A stretch of DNA of 64,000 nt, from the NCBI RefSeq assembly GCF_031755915.1, contig NC_083384.1, forward strand, positions 3,557,501 through 3,621,500. Direction: 5' to 3'. The DNA is from Ziziphus jujuba. Lineage: Eukaryota > Streptophyta > Magnoliopsida > Rosales > Rhamnaceae. Under the pieces are notes generated by a model. It searched no databases and had not been told where the DNA came from. It worked only from the letters and a program-made list of their open reading frames with translations. Each line of letters begins with the position of its first letter. Within the stretch, counting starts at the first letter, position 1. Both the position numbers and the translations under genes were made by a program. This document shows positions 44,821 through 57,195 of the stretch, one piece after another.

Positions 44821-47800
44821 TTGAATTATGGAGTGTCCGAGGAGCAATGGAGGGCATGCATGTGAGATGTGGTGACCAAAAAAATATGTTAGAAATTTCT
44901 TCCGTCTCATACTGTGTTCATTTTGATTATTTATAATAATTTTTCCATGTGCACATATTTCAAATTTATAATTTTAAATTATAAATGTAAATAATTTATT
45001 GATTGAATTCATTTTATTTAACATGTTATATTATTTTAAATAAAAAAATACTTATATTATGAATAAAAATAATTTAAAATAATATTTTTTAATGAAATAT
45101 TAGTTACTTGCATATATATCGCCGCTCACGAACTAAAAATTATGCATGTTTATTGTTGAAAAAATATAATGATCAATTCATCTTTGTTAAGCAAAAAAAA
45201 AAAAAAAAAGGTACAGTAGCTATATTTTATTTTTTAATAATTTTTTTTTCAAATCTAAAAATAGATACAATACTTTATTAACTTACTAAAATAACTTAAC
45301 TATTTTGTATAAGTTTTCGAACTGGTTGTATCAACATATTAGCTAAAAAAATATGACATAAAATTAACTAAATTGATAAATTATATTAAATAATGTTATT
45401 ATTAGTGTCATAAATGCAGTGGAGCGCATGCATGTGAGGTGTCGTGAGTAGTATCTAAGAAACTATGTCAAAATTATGGAGTACTAGAGGAGCAGTGGAT
45501 TGCATGTGTGTGAGGTGCGATAAGCAGTATCCAAGAAAATATGTTAGAATTTTCTTCCTCCTGACTATATTTCTTCTAATCATTTATAATAATTTCTCTT
45601 TCTTTCTCATCTTTCAAATTTATAATTTTAAAATTATAAATATAAATGACCTACGATCAAATCAATTTTATTTAATATTTTAGACTATTTTAAATAAAAA
45701 ATATATACTATGAATAAAAATATATTAAAATAATATATTTTCTAAGGAAATATCAATTATATACATACATGTCAAGGCTCAGGAACTAAAAATTATCCAT
45801 CTCTATCATTCAACAAAAATAAAAAATTATGATCTATACATATTTGTTAGAAAGAAAAAAACGTACAAAAGATATTTTTTATTATTTGATAAGTTTTTTT
45901 TTTGGTTTTCATATCTAAAATTAAATACAATACTTTGTGAGGCGATGGTTGTGTAGTAAAATAATTTCATTACTTTGTATAAGTGTTTGAGATGGTTGCA
46001 TTGACAAATTAGCTAACACAGTATGGTACTAAGAATAATTAAATTGGAAAGTTATGTTAAAATTTGGATTGCATGCACGTGAAGTGTAGTGAGTGTCAGT
46101 AGAGCAACGAAATGCATGCATGTGAGGCATCTTGATTAGTGTCCAAGAAAATATGTTAAAAAAAAACAAGGAAATATATTTTGAATTATAGAGTGCCTGA
46201 GGAGCAATGGAGGGCATGCATGTGAGGTGCGGTGACCAAGAAATTATGTTAGAATTTTCTTCTTTCTCACACTGTGTTCATTTTTATTATTTACAATAAT
46301 TTTTTCCATGTGCACATATTTCAAATTTATGATTTTTAAATTATAAATATGAATAATTTATCGATTGAATTAATTTTATTTAACATATTATATTATTTTA
46401 AATAAAAAATACCTATATTATGAATAAAAATAATTTAAAATAGTACTTTTTAATGAGATATCAGTTACCTACATATATATTGCCGCTCACGAACTAAAAA
46501 TTATGCCTGTTTGTTGTTCAAGAGAAAAATAATGATCTATTCATCTTTGTTAACAAAAAAAAAAAAAAAGTACAGAAGCTATATTTTATTTTTTGATAAT
46601 TTTTTCTTTTTGTTTTCAATTCTAAAAATAGATACAATACTTTATTAACTTACGAAAATAACTTAACTGCTTTGTGTAAGTTTTCAAAATGGTTGTATCT
46701 ACAAATTAGCTAATAAAATATGACATTAAGTTTAATTAAATTGAAAATTTATATTAAAATTATGTTAATATTAGTGCCATAGGTGCAATGGAGTGCATGT
46801 ATGTGAGGTGCCGTGAGTAGTATCCAAGAAAATATTTCGAAATTATGGAGTGCGAGAGGAGTAGTGGAGTGCATGTGTGTGTGGTGCGTTGAACAGTATC
46901 CAAGAAAATATGTTAGAATTTTCTTCCGCCTCACTGTATTTATTTTCATTATTTATAATAATTTCTCTTTCTTTCTCATCTTTCAAATTTATAATTTTTA
47001 AATTATAAATATTAATTATCTACGATCAAATCAATTTTATTTAATATTTTATATTATTTTAAATGAAAAATATAGACTATGAATAAAAATATATTAAAAT
47101 AATATATTTTCTAATGAAATATCTATTATATACATACATGCCAAGGTTCAGGAACTAAAAATTATCCATTTCTATCATTCAACAAAAATTAAAAATAATG
47201 ATCTATACATCTTTGTTACAAAGAAGAAACGTACACAAGATATTTTTTATTTTTTGATAATTTTTTTTTTGTTTTTATATCTAAAATTAGATGGAGTACT
47301 ATTTTAATTGTCGATTGCATGAATAAATAATGTAATTACTTTGTATAAGTTTACGAGATAGTTGCGTCCACATATTAGCTAATAAAATATGATACTAAGA
47401 TTAATTAAATGGAGAAAATTTTGTTTGCTCTAGGGCACTACTACTGACTCTTTAGCATTTCTTTTATGCTTATCGTGGGTAACTTAATTTTCAATTGGTA
47501 TGTGACGTCACGGTGCATGACATCAGCAGTATAGAACAAAAGTTTGATACACGTGGCATTAAATTATGAAGCGTTAGAGGAGTGGTGGAGTGCATGCGTG
47601 TGAGGTGTCCAAGAAAATATGTTAGAACCTTCTTCCATTTTGTAGTACTGTATTTCTTTTAATTATTTGAAATAATTTTTATTCTTATTTCACTATTTTT
47701 AATTTATGATTTTTAAATTATTGATGTAAGTAGTTTATTAATTGAATAAATCTTTTGTATTGTTTTTAAACAAAAAAAACAATACATATTTTGAATAAAA

Positions 47801-48055
47801 ATAGAATAAATCTTTTGTATTGTTTTTTTAAAAAAATTAAAAAATATATTTTGAATAAAAATATACTTAAATAATATCTTTCTTATAAAAATATCAATTA
47901 TATACATACGTAGTTCGATTCAGCAACTATGAATTATATATTTTTGTTGTTTAACAAAACAAAAATTATCAATAAAAAAATAAAATGATTAGTTATTTAT
48001 AAAATTAAAAAAAAAAATTAAAAAATTATTTTAAATAAGTTATTTTATTTATTAC
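43661..48055. repeat. Array 1 of ~1.41-kb dimeric tandem repeats
   Basis: Alternating half-units. The A half contains 'actttgtgaggcgatggttgta...gtgttcgagatggttgcatcgac'. The B half contains 'acttactaaaataacttaac...ttttcgaactggttgtatcaac'. Each is followed by blocks with GTGGAGTGCATGCATGTGAGGTG and 'ccaagaaaatatgttagaattttcttc'. A halves recur near 43890, 44510 and 45930, and B near 45280 and 46650; the clear A-to-A spacing is ~1.42 kb. A variant A half at 47280 and a distinctive end module (47400-48055, 'gctctagggcacta') close the array. (AT)n lies at 44767-44818. There is no coding content; the ORFs are chance. Confidence 0.8.
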
Positions 48056-48459
48056 TTGTATTTTTTGTACGGCTTTGTTAAATTTAAAGTATATGATTTT
48101 TATTTTTATATTTTGCCTTATGATCAAATGCTGTATTTTATAATTTTTTTTTTCGAGAAAAAGTCTTTGCCAGTAAGGCTCCGCTACTTGTTACATGCAT
48201 ACGAAAAAAATGGTTCTCTAAGTATTTGCAAACCAAAGGATAACACAATTTGATAATATTTTATTTAGAAGACCATAGCATATGATAAAAGTAACATAAA
48301 ATTGCCATGTCATAAACTGTAATGGCACCATACATATTAATTATGACTGCCTCAACATATGATAACACCAAAGGCCATGATAATGTGGATATCATGATAT
48401 TATTCCACGCACAGTACATGATGCATGCTTATTACTTATGATCAGTGCTAGTTGGAAAC
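48056..48459 (-). other. 3' flank of copy 4
   Basis: Reverse-strand sequence downstream of copy 4, matching 42576-42870. It also contains a piece ('gttaaatttaaagtatatgatttttattttta') shared with the intergenic boundary at 30690-30740. No gene is seen. Confidence 0.6.
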
Positions 48460-49184
48460 CTAGTTCTTGCTTGTGAAGTTCGGCATGAGTATTGCTCGAA
48501 TTTCAGGGAAATTGCCATCAGTAATTGATACATGGGCGAAGCATCCGTCATAGTTGCTAGAGTTTTGATTAAGAGGCAGCTTTTGTTCTATCACCTCCCA
48601 GTCAACCTTAGCTGGTACACGGACTTTAGTGTATACCTACATTTCAATATATAAGAACATATAAATACAATTATATATGTCTCACAATGATTTTATTTTT
48701 CTTTTTATGTTAAAATGACTAATACTGAATTTGATAAAACTAATAAACTAATAGCTTATACTCATATGATCATGTGTCTAAAATCTAAATGCTAAATGCA
48801 TGCATGCATGACTATACATATAGGGACAAGCAGAGACGTAAACCAGTACAATATTAATTTAAATATAATGTATACTAGTTTGCTAGCTTAACTATATAGT
48901 TACTAGATTTTCTGTGATATCGGCTCGATTGTCCCACGCCACAATCCATTGAATATCTCCTCCCTTATCATTCACGCCACGATAGACGATGCCCCTAGAT
49001 GAACTAGTAGGAGGTTTAAGAGTGTTGAGATGAAAAAATGAATGCCGCTCTCCAATGCCAACTTTTGGTGGGCATGGAACATTTACAGTGCCTCCAAACC
49101 AATCTTGTGCTCCCTCTTATACTCTATAATGTTTCTAATGCCATTGAAAATTTGGCCAGATGTGAACAAACCGTCAATGGCCAT
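48460..49184 (-). pseudogene. Jasmonate-induced protein-like gene, copy 4 (single frameshift)
   Basis: Exon 1 49184-48904 (281 bp), intron 48903-48637, exon 2 48636-48460 (177 bp, stop TAG). The donor (GTAACT) and acceptor are canonical. Exon 2 is fully open (VYTKVRVPAKVDWEVIEQKL ... KN-stop). Exon 1 lacks one base of the codons for K-D in the YK-EHKDW segment (about 49093), shifting into a TAA soon after. Restored in register, the remaining exon reads on without stops (GGVNDKGGDIQWIVAWDN-type). It is thus one base from an open gene, with intact splice sites where copy 3 has lost its own. Confidence 0.75.
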
Positions 49185-49418
49185 GCCTTGGATCTGCTAG
49201 CTTAGTTACTATATTTTTTATGCAAGTACCAAAGAAAATAGCTCAATTGTTTGTCATGTATCAAAAAATGCATATCTACATATATATATATATATATATA
49301 GAAAATTTATGCTAGTGTTGCGCATCGAGCATTAGTTAGGTATGTGACAGATAGCTATAAATAAGTGGAAACACATGTAATTGGGCATTAATTACTATAT
49401 CAATATCTTACACACAGA

Positions 49419-49453
<35 letters not shown>

Positions 49454-49960
49454 GTACATGCTTACAAAAATAAATAAATAAATAAATAAAAACTCTACAT
49501 TCGTCCCAATGGCTAGGTTGGGTAATTAATTAATTTCAACAAAATTTCCACATAAACCATAAATCATAGTTTAAATTTATAGTAAAAGAAAAATAACTAT
49601 TTTTAATAGCTTATTATATTTATTACATGGATTTCTTATATGGTTTTCTTAAATTTAAAATATATAATTTTTATTTTTATTTTTCGTTACGATAAAGTGT
49701 ATTATTTTATAATTTTTTATTGTAAAATTTTTTTGATAAAAAACTTGGTCTGCAAGGCTCCACCCATGGTTACATACATAAGAAGTAATGGCTCCCTAAA
49801 TATTTGTAGACCAGAGGATAATACAATTTAATAATATTTCATTTTAAAGACAATAGTGTATCATAAACGTAACATAAAGTTATTATTTCATAAACTGTAA
49901 TGGCAACAACCATACATGATAATATGCATATCATGGCATCTTATATTACTTTTAAACAAA
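49185..49960 (-). promoter_or_regulatory. Upstream region of copy 4 and adjoining 3' flank
   Basis: 49210-49640 (reverse) matches the upstream region of copy 3, with (TA)n at 49275-49300 and 49418-49450, although the GT/AC tract is nearly lost. 49740-49930 matches the family 3' flank, marking the preceding unit of the array. Confidence 0.65.
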
Positions 49961-52900
49961 GATTATATATACTGTGATAAAAAATGTACAAGAATAATAT
50001 TTTTTTTATTAATATATCAATTTTATACATACATAAGTTCAGCAACTATAAATTATACATCTTTGTTATTTTTTTTTTTTAAAAAAAAGATCAACATGTA
50101 TTTCTTAACAAAAAACCAATGATAAAAAAACGCACTGATGACATATTTATTTTTTTGATAATTTTTTTTGGTTTTCATATCTAAAATTAGATACAATACT
50201 CTGTGAAGTGATGATTGTATGGCAAAATAATTTAAATACTTTGTAAAAGTGTTCGAGATGGTTGCATCGACAAATTAGCTAACACAAGAAAATATGTTAA
50301 AATTATGGAATGCCCATGTGCTCATATTTAAAATTTATAAATTTTAAACTATAAATATAGATAATTTATCAATTGAATTAGCTTTATTTAACATGTTATA
50401 TTGTTTAAAAAAAATACTTATATTATGAATAAAATTAATTTAAAATAATATTTTTTATGAAATATCAGTTACCTACATATATATCGCCGCTCACGAACTA
50501 AAAATTATGCATGTTTATTATTCAAAAAATAAAAAATGATCTATTCATCTTTGTTAACCCAAAAAAAAAAATGTACAGAAGCTATATTTTATTTTTTGAT
50601 ATATATATATATTTTTTTTGCTTCCAAATCTAAAAATAGATACAATAATTTATTAACTTACTAAAATAACTTAACTACTTCGTATAAGTCTTCGAACTGA
50701 TTGTATCAATAAATTAGCTAATAAAATATGATATTAAGATTAATTAAATTGAAAAATTATATTAAAATAATGTTAAGGTTAGTACCACAGGTGCAATGGA
50801 GTGCATGTGTGCGAGGTGCGGTAAGCATTATCCAAGAAAATATGTTAGAATTTTTTTCCGTCTCGCTGTATTTCTTTTAATCATTTATAATAATTTCTCT
50901 TTCTTTCTCATCTATCAAATTTATAATTTTTAATTATAAATATAAATGATCTACGATCAAAACAATTTTATTTAATATTTTATATTATTTTAAATAAAAA
51001 ATATATACTATGAATAAAAATATATTAAAATAATATATTTTCTAATGAAATATCAATTATATACATACATGTCGAGGTTCAGAAACTCAAAATTATCCAT
51101 CTCTATCATTCAACAAAAATAAAAAATAATGATCTATACATCTTTGTTACAAAGAAAAAACGTACACAAGATATTTTTTATTTTTTGATAATTTTTTTTT
51201 ATATTTTCATATCTAAAATTAGATACAATACTTTGTGAGATGATGTTATATAATAAAATAATTTAATTTCTTTGTATAAGTGTTCGAGATGGTTGCATCG
51301 ACAAATTATCTAATACAATATGGTACTAAGATTAATTAAATTGAAAAGTTATGTTAAAATTAGGATTGCATGCATGTGAAGTGTAGTGAGTAGTGCCAAA
51401 GAAAATATGTTAAACTTATGAAGTGACAGTGGAGCAATGGAGTGCATGCATGTGAGGCATCTTGATCGGTGTCCATGACAATATGTTAAAAAAAAGAAAA
51501 AGAAAATATGTTTTGAATTACGGAGTGCCCAAGGAGCATTGGAGTGCATGCATGTGAGGTGTGATGACCAAGAAAATATGTTGGAATTTTCTTTCTTCTC
51601 ACACTCTATTCACTTTCATTATTTCTAATAATTTTTTTCCATGTCTCATATTTAAAATTTAAAATTTTTAAATTATAAATATAAATAATTCATCAATTAA
51701 ATTAGTTTTATTTAACATGTTATATTATTTTAAATAAAAAATACTTATATTATGAATAAAAATAATTTAAAATAATATTTTTTAATGAAATATCAGTTAC
51801 CTACATATATATCACCGCTGATGAACTAAAAATTATGCATGTTTATTATTCAAAAAATAAAAAATGATCTATTCATCTTTGTTAACCCAAAAAAAAAAAA
51901 AGTGTACAGAAGCTATATTTTATTTTTTGATAATTTTTTTTTTTTGGTTTCCAAAACCAAAAATAAATATAATACTTTATTAACTGACTAAAATAACTTA
52001 ACTACTTTGTATAAATTTTTGAACTGGTTGTGATGCGAATCCATCCGAGACTGTTCGACCGACAACCCGCTGCGGTGCTGACCCAATACAAATGAAGGTG
52101 GGACCGATCACTAGGGCCCAAGCCAAGAAGTTCAAGGACAATCTTGCTGTCTTCATACAAGGAATAAGTCATAGTCAAGAGGGGTTGGCCATATCTAAAG
52201 AACCAAGGTCTGTTTTACTCATACAATCAATAGAAGCCAAAACAGGCCCGAGTGACATTTTTGGTGATAATAAGGAGGCCGGGTTGTATGAATTGGAACC
52301 CCATCCTTATCGGTTCAATTCATATGGAGGATGAGTCATAGAAACCAGCCAAAGCAGCTTCAAAGCCAGCCAACAAGGTGGTTTGCGTACAAGGGGAAGA
52401 AAAGGCTGGATTTGCTGTATTCCTTGCTGACTTTACTGTATTTTACTATATTAGCCTTTTCTCATACTTCCAAGCAAGGTCAACGTGAGGAACTTCACAA
52501 TAAGCTTATTTGGCATCCCACAAAGACTATTGAAGCTGATTTGGAGTCCAATTGGATCAAAGAAGGGTCATTACCAACATAGCCGAAATTTACCATTTTT
52601 AGTTTCCTAATTTGTTCTTACTTTTTGTTTTACGAAACTACAATTACTTTTAGGTTTTTATTTATTTATTTTCTGGACAAATAACTTTAGGAAGGTTTTT
52701 ATTTTATTCTTTCCATTGTAAATTAATTAATTCCTAATTTAATATAAAGGAATTAATTAATCAAACTTAGATTAGGAAAGGAAGTATAGTTTCGGCCAAC
52801 TAGGATTCTTTATGTGAGTGGCCGGTTTTACCTAGGGTTTTTAGGGTTTATTTTGTTTCTTTTAAAGCCTATTTAAAGGCTTAGTTATCAATAAGAATTA

Positions 52901-55869
52901 ACTTTGATTTGATTAAGAAAATACTTGTGAGATTAATTATCTCTTTGTTCTTTGAGAACACCTAAAACACCATTAGAGAATTGGTTGTTTTAGCTTGAGT
53001 TATCAATAGGTTTTCCATCCCCTATTGTGGTGTCTACATTATACCAAGGTTTCTAACCACAGGTTGGTTAGGGGTTGAGGTCCATTCCATTAGAACTTGA
53101 ACTTAATTAAGATCCAGGCTAATATAATACGGGTTTAGAAGCAGGTTGTCCTAGGTTTGTATCAGGTTGTTCAACAAGTTAGCTTATAAAATATAACATT
53201 AAGATGAATTAAATCAAAAAATTATATTAAAAATATGTTAATATTAATGCCATAGGTGTAGAGGAGTACATACACGTGAGGTGTCGTGAGTAGTATCCAA
53301 GAAAATATGTTAAAATTATAGAGTGCCAGAGGAGCAGTGGAGTGCATGTGTACGAGGTGCGGTGAGCAGTATCCAAAAAAATATGTTAGAATTTTTTTTT
53401 TTTTGTCTCACTGTATTTCTTTTAATCATTTATAATAATTTCTCTTTCTTTCTCATCTATCAAATTTATAATTTTTAAATTATAAATATAAATGATCTAC
53501 GATCAAATCAATTTTATTTAATATTTTATATTATTTAAAATAAAAAATATATACTATGAATAAAAATATATTAAAATAATATATTTTCTAATGAAATATC
53601 AATTATATACATACATGCGGAGGTTCAAGAACTAAAATTTATCCATCTCTATCATTCAACAAAAATAAAAAATAATGATCGATACATCTTTGTGACAGAG
53701 AAAAAACGTACACAAGATATTTTATATTTTTTGATCATTTTTAATTTTTTGTTTTCATATCTAAAATTAGATACAATACTTTGTGAGGTGATGGTTGTAT
53801 AGTAAAATAATTTAATTACTTTGTAGAAGTGTTCGAGATGGTTGCATCGACAAATTAGCTAATACAATATGGTACTAAGATTAATTAAATTGAAAAGTTA
53901 TGTTAAAATTTGGATTGCATGCACATGAAGTGTAGTGAGTAGTGCCCAAGAAAATATGTTAAAATTATGAGGTGCCAGTGCAGTAGTGGAGTGCATGCAT
54001 GTGAGGCATCTTGACTAGTGTTCAAGAAAATATGTGAAAAAAAGAAAAGAAAATATGTTTTGCACTATGGAGTGCCCGAGGAGCAGTGGAGTGCATGCAT
54101 GTGAGGTGTGGTGACCAAGAAAATATGTTAGAATTTTCTTCCTTTGCACACTTTGTTCATTTTATTATTTATAATAATTTTTTCATGTCTCTTATTTAAA
54201 ATTTATAAATTTTAAATTATAAATATAAATAATTTGCCTATTGAATTAATTTTATTTAACATGTTATATTATTTTAAACAAAAAATACTTATATTATTAA
54301 CAAAAATAATTTAAATAATATTTTTTAGTCAGTTACCTACATATACATCATCGCTTATGAACTAAAAATTATGCATCTTTATTATTCAAAAAAAAAATTA
54401 ATGATATATTCATCTTTGTTAAGCAAAAGAAATAAAAAAAAAATTCAGAAGCTGTATTTTATTTTTTGATAATTTTTTTTTGGTTTCCAAATCTAAAAAT
54501 AGATACAATACTTTATTAGCTTACTAAAATAACTTAAATATTTTGAATAAGTCTTCGAACTGCTTGTATCAACAAATTAGCTAATAAAATATGACATTAA
54601 GATTAATGAAATTGAAAAATTGTATTAAAATTATGTTAATATTAATGCCTTAGGTGCAGTGGAGTGCAAGCATGTGAGGTGTAGTGAGTAGTGTCCAAGA
54701 AAATATGTTAAAATTATGGAGTGTCAGAGGAGTAGTGAAGTGCATGTGTGTGAGGTGCGATGAACAATATCCAAGAAAATATGTTAGAAATTTTTTTTTT
54801 TGGTCTCATTGTATTTCTTTTAATCATTTATAATAATTTCTCTTTCTTTCTCATCTTTCAAATTTATAATTTTTAAATTATAAGTATGAATGATCTAGGA
54901 TCAAATCAATTTTATTTAATATTTTAAACTATTTCAAATAAAAAATATATACTATGAATAAAAATATATTAAAATAATATATTTTCTAATGAAATATCAA
55001 TTATGTACATGCATGCTGAGGTTGAGGAACTAAAAATTATCCATCTCTATCAGTCAACAAAAATAAAAAATAATGATCTATACATCTTTGTTACAAAGAA
55101 GAAACGCACACGAGATATTTTTATTTTTTTTGATAATTTGTTTTTTTGGTTTTCATATCTAAAATTAGATGGATTACTATTCCAATTGTCGATTGGATGA
55201 ATAAATAATTTAGTTTAGTCTGTATATGTTTTCGAGATAGTTACGTCCACAGATTAGCTAATAAAATATGATACTAAGATTAATTAAATGGAGAAAATTT
55301 TGTTTGCTCTAGGGCACTGCTGCTGACTCTTTAGCACTTCTTTTATGCTTATTGCAGGCAACTTAATTTTCAATTGGTATGTGATGTCATGGTGCATGAC
55401 ATCAGCAGTATAGAACAAAAGTTTGATACACATGGCATTAAATTATGAAGCATCAGAGGAGCGGTGGAGTGCATGCGTGTGAGGTGTCCAAGAAAATATG
55501 TTAGAATTTTCTTCCATCTTACAGTACTATATCTTTTTTTTATTATTTGAAATAAATTTTCTTCTTATTTCACTATTTTAAATTTATGGTTTTTAAATTA
55601 TTGGTGTAAGTACTTTATTAATTGAATAAATCTTTTGTACTTTTTTTTATAAAAAAAGGAAATACATACTTTGAATAAAAATATGCTTAGATAATATCTT
55701 TCTTATAAAAATATCAATTATATACGTACGTAGTTCGGTTCAGCAACTATGAATTATATATTTTTGTTGTTTAACCAAAAAAAAAAGTGATCAATAAAAA
55801 AATAAAATGATTAGTTATTTATAAAATTTAAAAGAAAAGTTGGAAAGTTATTTTAAATAAGTTATTACA
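49961..55869. repeat. Array 2 of ~1.41-kb dimeric tandem repeats (interrupted by a solo LTR)
   Basis: Same organisation as array 1. A halves lie near 50200, 51230 and 53790, and B halves near 50660, 51980 (split by the LTR) and 54520. The variant A half is at 55150, and the end module is at 55300-55500 ('gctctagggcactgctgctgac'). With the LTR and its target copy removed, A-to-A spacing 51230-53790 is ~1.42 kb. The first unit (50200-51230) is shortened by an internal deletion of ~0.4 kb. Left and right borders match those of array 1, so both lie in one segmental duplication. Confidence 0.8.
52031..53164 (+). mobile_element. Solo LTR of the gypsy family, in tandem array 2
   Basis: 1134-bp LTR in the + orientation (TGATGCGAATCCATCC ... 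CTAGGTTTGTATCA) with a perfect target duplication, GGTTG (52026-52030 and 53165-53169). Its 5' end resembles element C (TGATGCG, GPIT-A-AKKFKDNLAVFIQ reading) more than element B. It holds two open stretches, 52092-52334 (pol tail) and 52331-52582 (hydrophobic), discussed in the findings. Confidence 0.95.
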
Positions 55870-56105
55870 GTTATTACTTGTATTTTTTGTATGGCTTTGT
55901 TAAATTTAAAGTATATGGTTTTTATTTTTATTTTTCCTTATGGTCAAATGTTGTATATTATAATTTTTTTCCCAAAAAAAAATTCTTTTCCTGCAAGGCT
56001 TCGCTATTGGTTACATGCGCACAAAAAAAATGGTTCTCTAAATATTTGCAAACCAAAGGATAACACAATTTGATGATATTTGATTTGAAAGACCATAGCA
56101 TATCA
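55870..56105 (-). repeat. Orphan 3' flank of the jasmonate-induced-like family
   Basis: Matches the reverse-strand sequence 48056-48300 just past copy 4 (for example 'ttgttaaatttaaagtatatggttttta' and 'tggttctctaaatatttgcaaaccaaaggataacacaattt'). The gene that should follow on the right is absent, replaced at ~56110 by a copia fragment. Confidence 0.7.
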
Positions 56106-56280
56106 TAAAAGTAACTCTTCTTAATCTTCCAAGCTACCTGCCCAATCACTATCACAATAGCCAATTAACTCACACATGTTGCCAACCTTGTATAGTATTT
56201 CAAAGTTGGCTGTGCCTTTCATACAAAATATGTTTGACCATATTTTGAGACACCCGAAGTACTTAAGCATCCACTTAGAA
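56106..56280 (-). pseudogene. Ty1-copia RNase H fragment
   Basis: Reverse-strand translation shows LIGYCDSDWAGSLED, the copia RNase H motif, preceded by a degenerate KYF-GVSKYGQTYFV segment. It is short, broken and without a detectable LTR. Confidence 0.7.
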
Positions 56281-56467
56281 TGTATCAATTCATAGTCGAA
56301 GAGATGTTGAATGAATTTCTAAGTAAGCAACAATCTGAGGGAAGAAAATTGAACAAGCATCCCCATAGAATTGGTGCATTGGGATATGAAATATTGGAAA
56401 AATATATGGTATGTTTTCTATTTTTACTTCCATTTAACTATATATGCATTTTTTTATTTTAATCACT
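56281..56467. other. Unassigned fragment with short open reading frame
   Basis: An open 60-codon stretch (MYQFIVEEMLNEFLSKQQ ... RIGALGYEILEKY) of unknown identity, possibly transposon-derived. It ends where the LTR of element C begins. Confidence 0.25.
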
Positions 56468-57195
56468 TAATTCCTTTATATTAAATTAGGAATTAATTAA
56501 TTTACAATGGAAAGAATAAAATAAGAACCTTCCTAAAGTTATTTGTCCAGAAAATAAATAAATAACAGCCAAAAAGTAATGGTAGTTTCCTAAAACAAAA
56601 AGTAAAAACAAATTAGGAAACTAAAAATGCAAGCCATTTTGATCAAGTTGACTTTGATCAATCTTTCACCTTTTTGAGCTCCAAATCAGCTTCTAGATGC
56701 TTTTTAGGATGCCAAATAAGCTGAATATGAAGGCCCACACGTTGCCCATGCTTGGAAAAATAAGAAAAGGCTAATATAGTAAAATACAGTAAAGCCAGCA
56801 AGCAATACAGCAAATTCGGCCAAATTGTTGAAGCTGTCCGTACAAGTCCTTTTTTATTGCATTTGAGGCTGATTTAACTTGATTCCATGACTTCTTAGGC
56901 ATATGTATTGAACCCATAAAGCATTGGAACCATTTTATGCTTCCCGGACTCAAAAAATGTACCAAAATCGTCACCTGAGTTCGTACCAGTCTCCAGCGCT
57001 TGTATCCGCAAAACAGGTCTTGGTTCTTTGGTCATGATCATTCCTTCTTGATTATGATTTATCCTTTGAATAAGCACAGCAAGGTTATCCTTGAACGTCT
57101 TGGCTCTTGCTCCAGTGATTGGTCCCACCTTCATCCGTAACGGATCGGCACCCCAGCGGGTTATCGGTTGTACTGGTTTGAGCGGATTCGCATCA
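56468..57195 (-). repeat. Element C 3' LTR (truncated)
   Basis: Begins internally at TTAATTCCTTTATATTAAATTAGG, equivalent to ~410 bp into the complete LTR, and ends GGATTCGCATCA. The adjacent polypurine tract identifies it as the 3' LTR. The outer end and any target duplication are lost. Confidence 0.9.

Noticed and set aside
44710..47907. Short ORFs in the tandem arrays (44710, 45465, 46749, 46813, 47713, 51349)
   Set aside because: They are low complexity and recur only as the repeat recurs, with no conserved start or frame.
43661..55869. Centromeric satellite
   Set aside because: The unit is long (~1.41 kb), copies are few and gene copies intervene, so this is a local tandem duplication.
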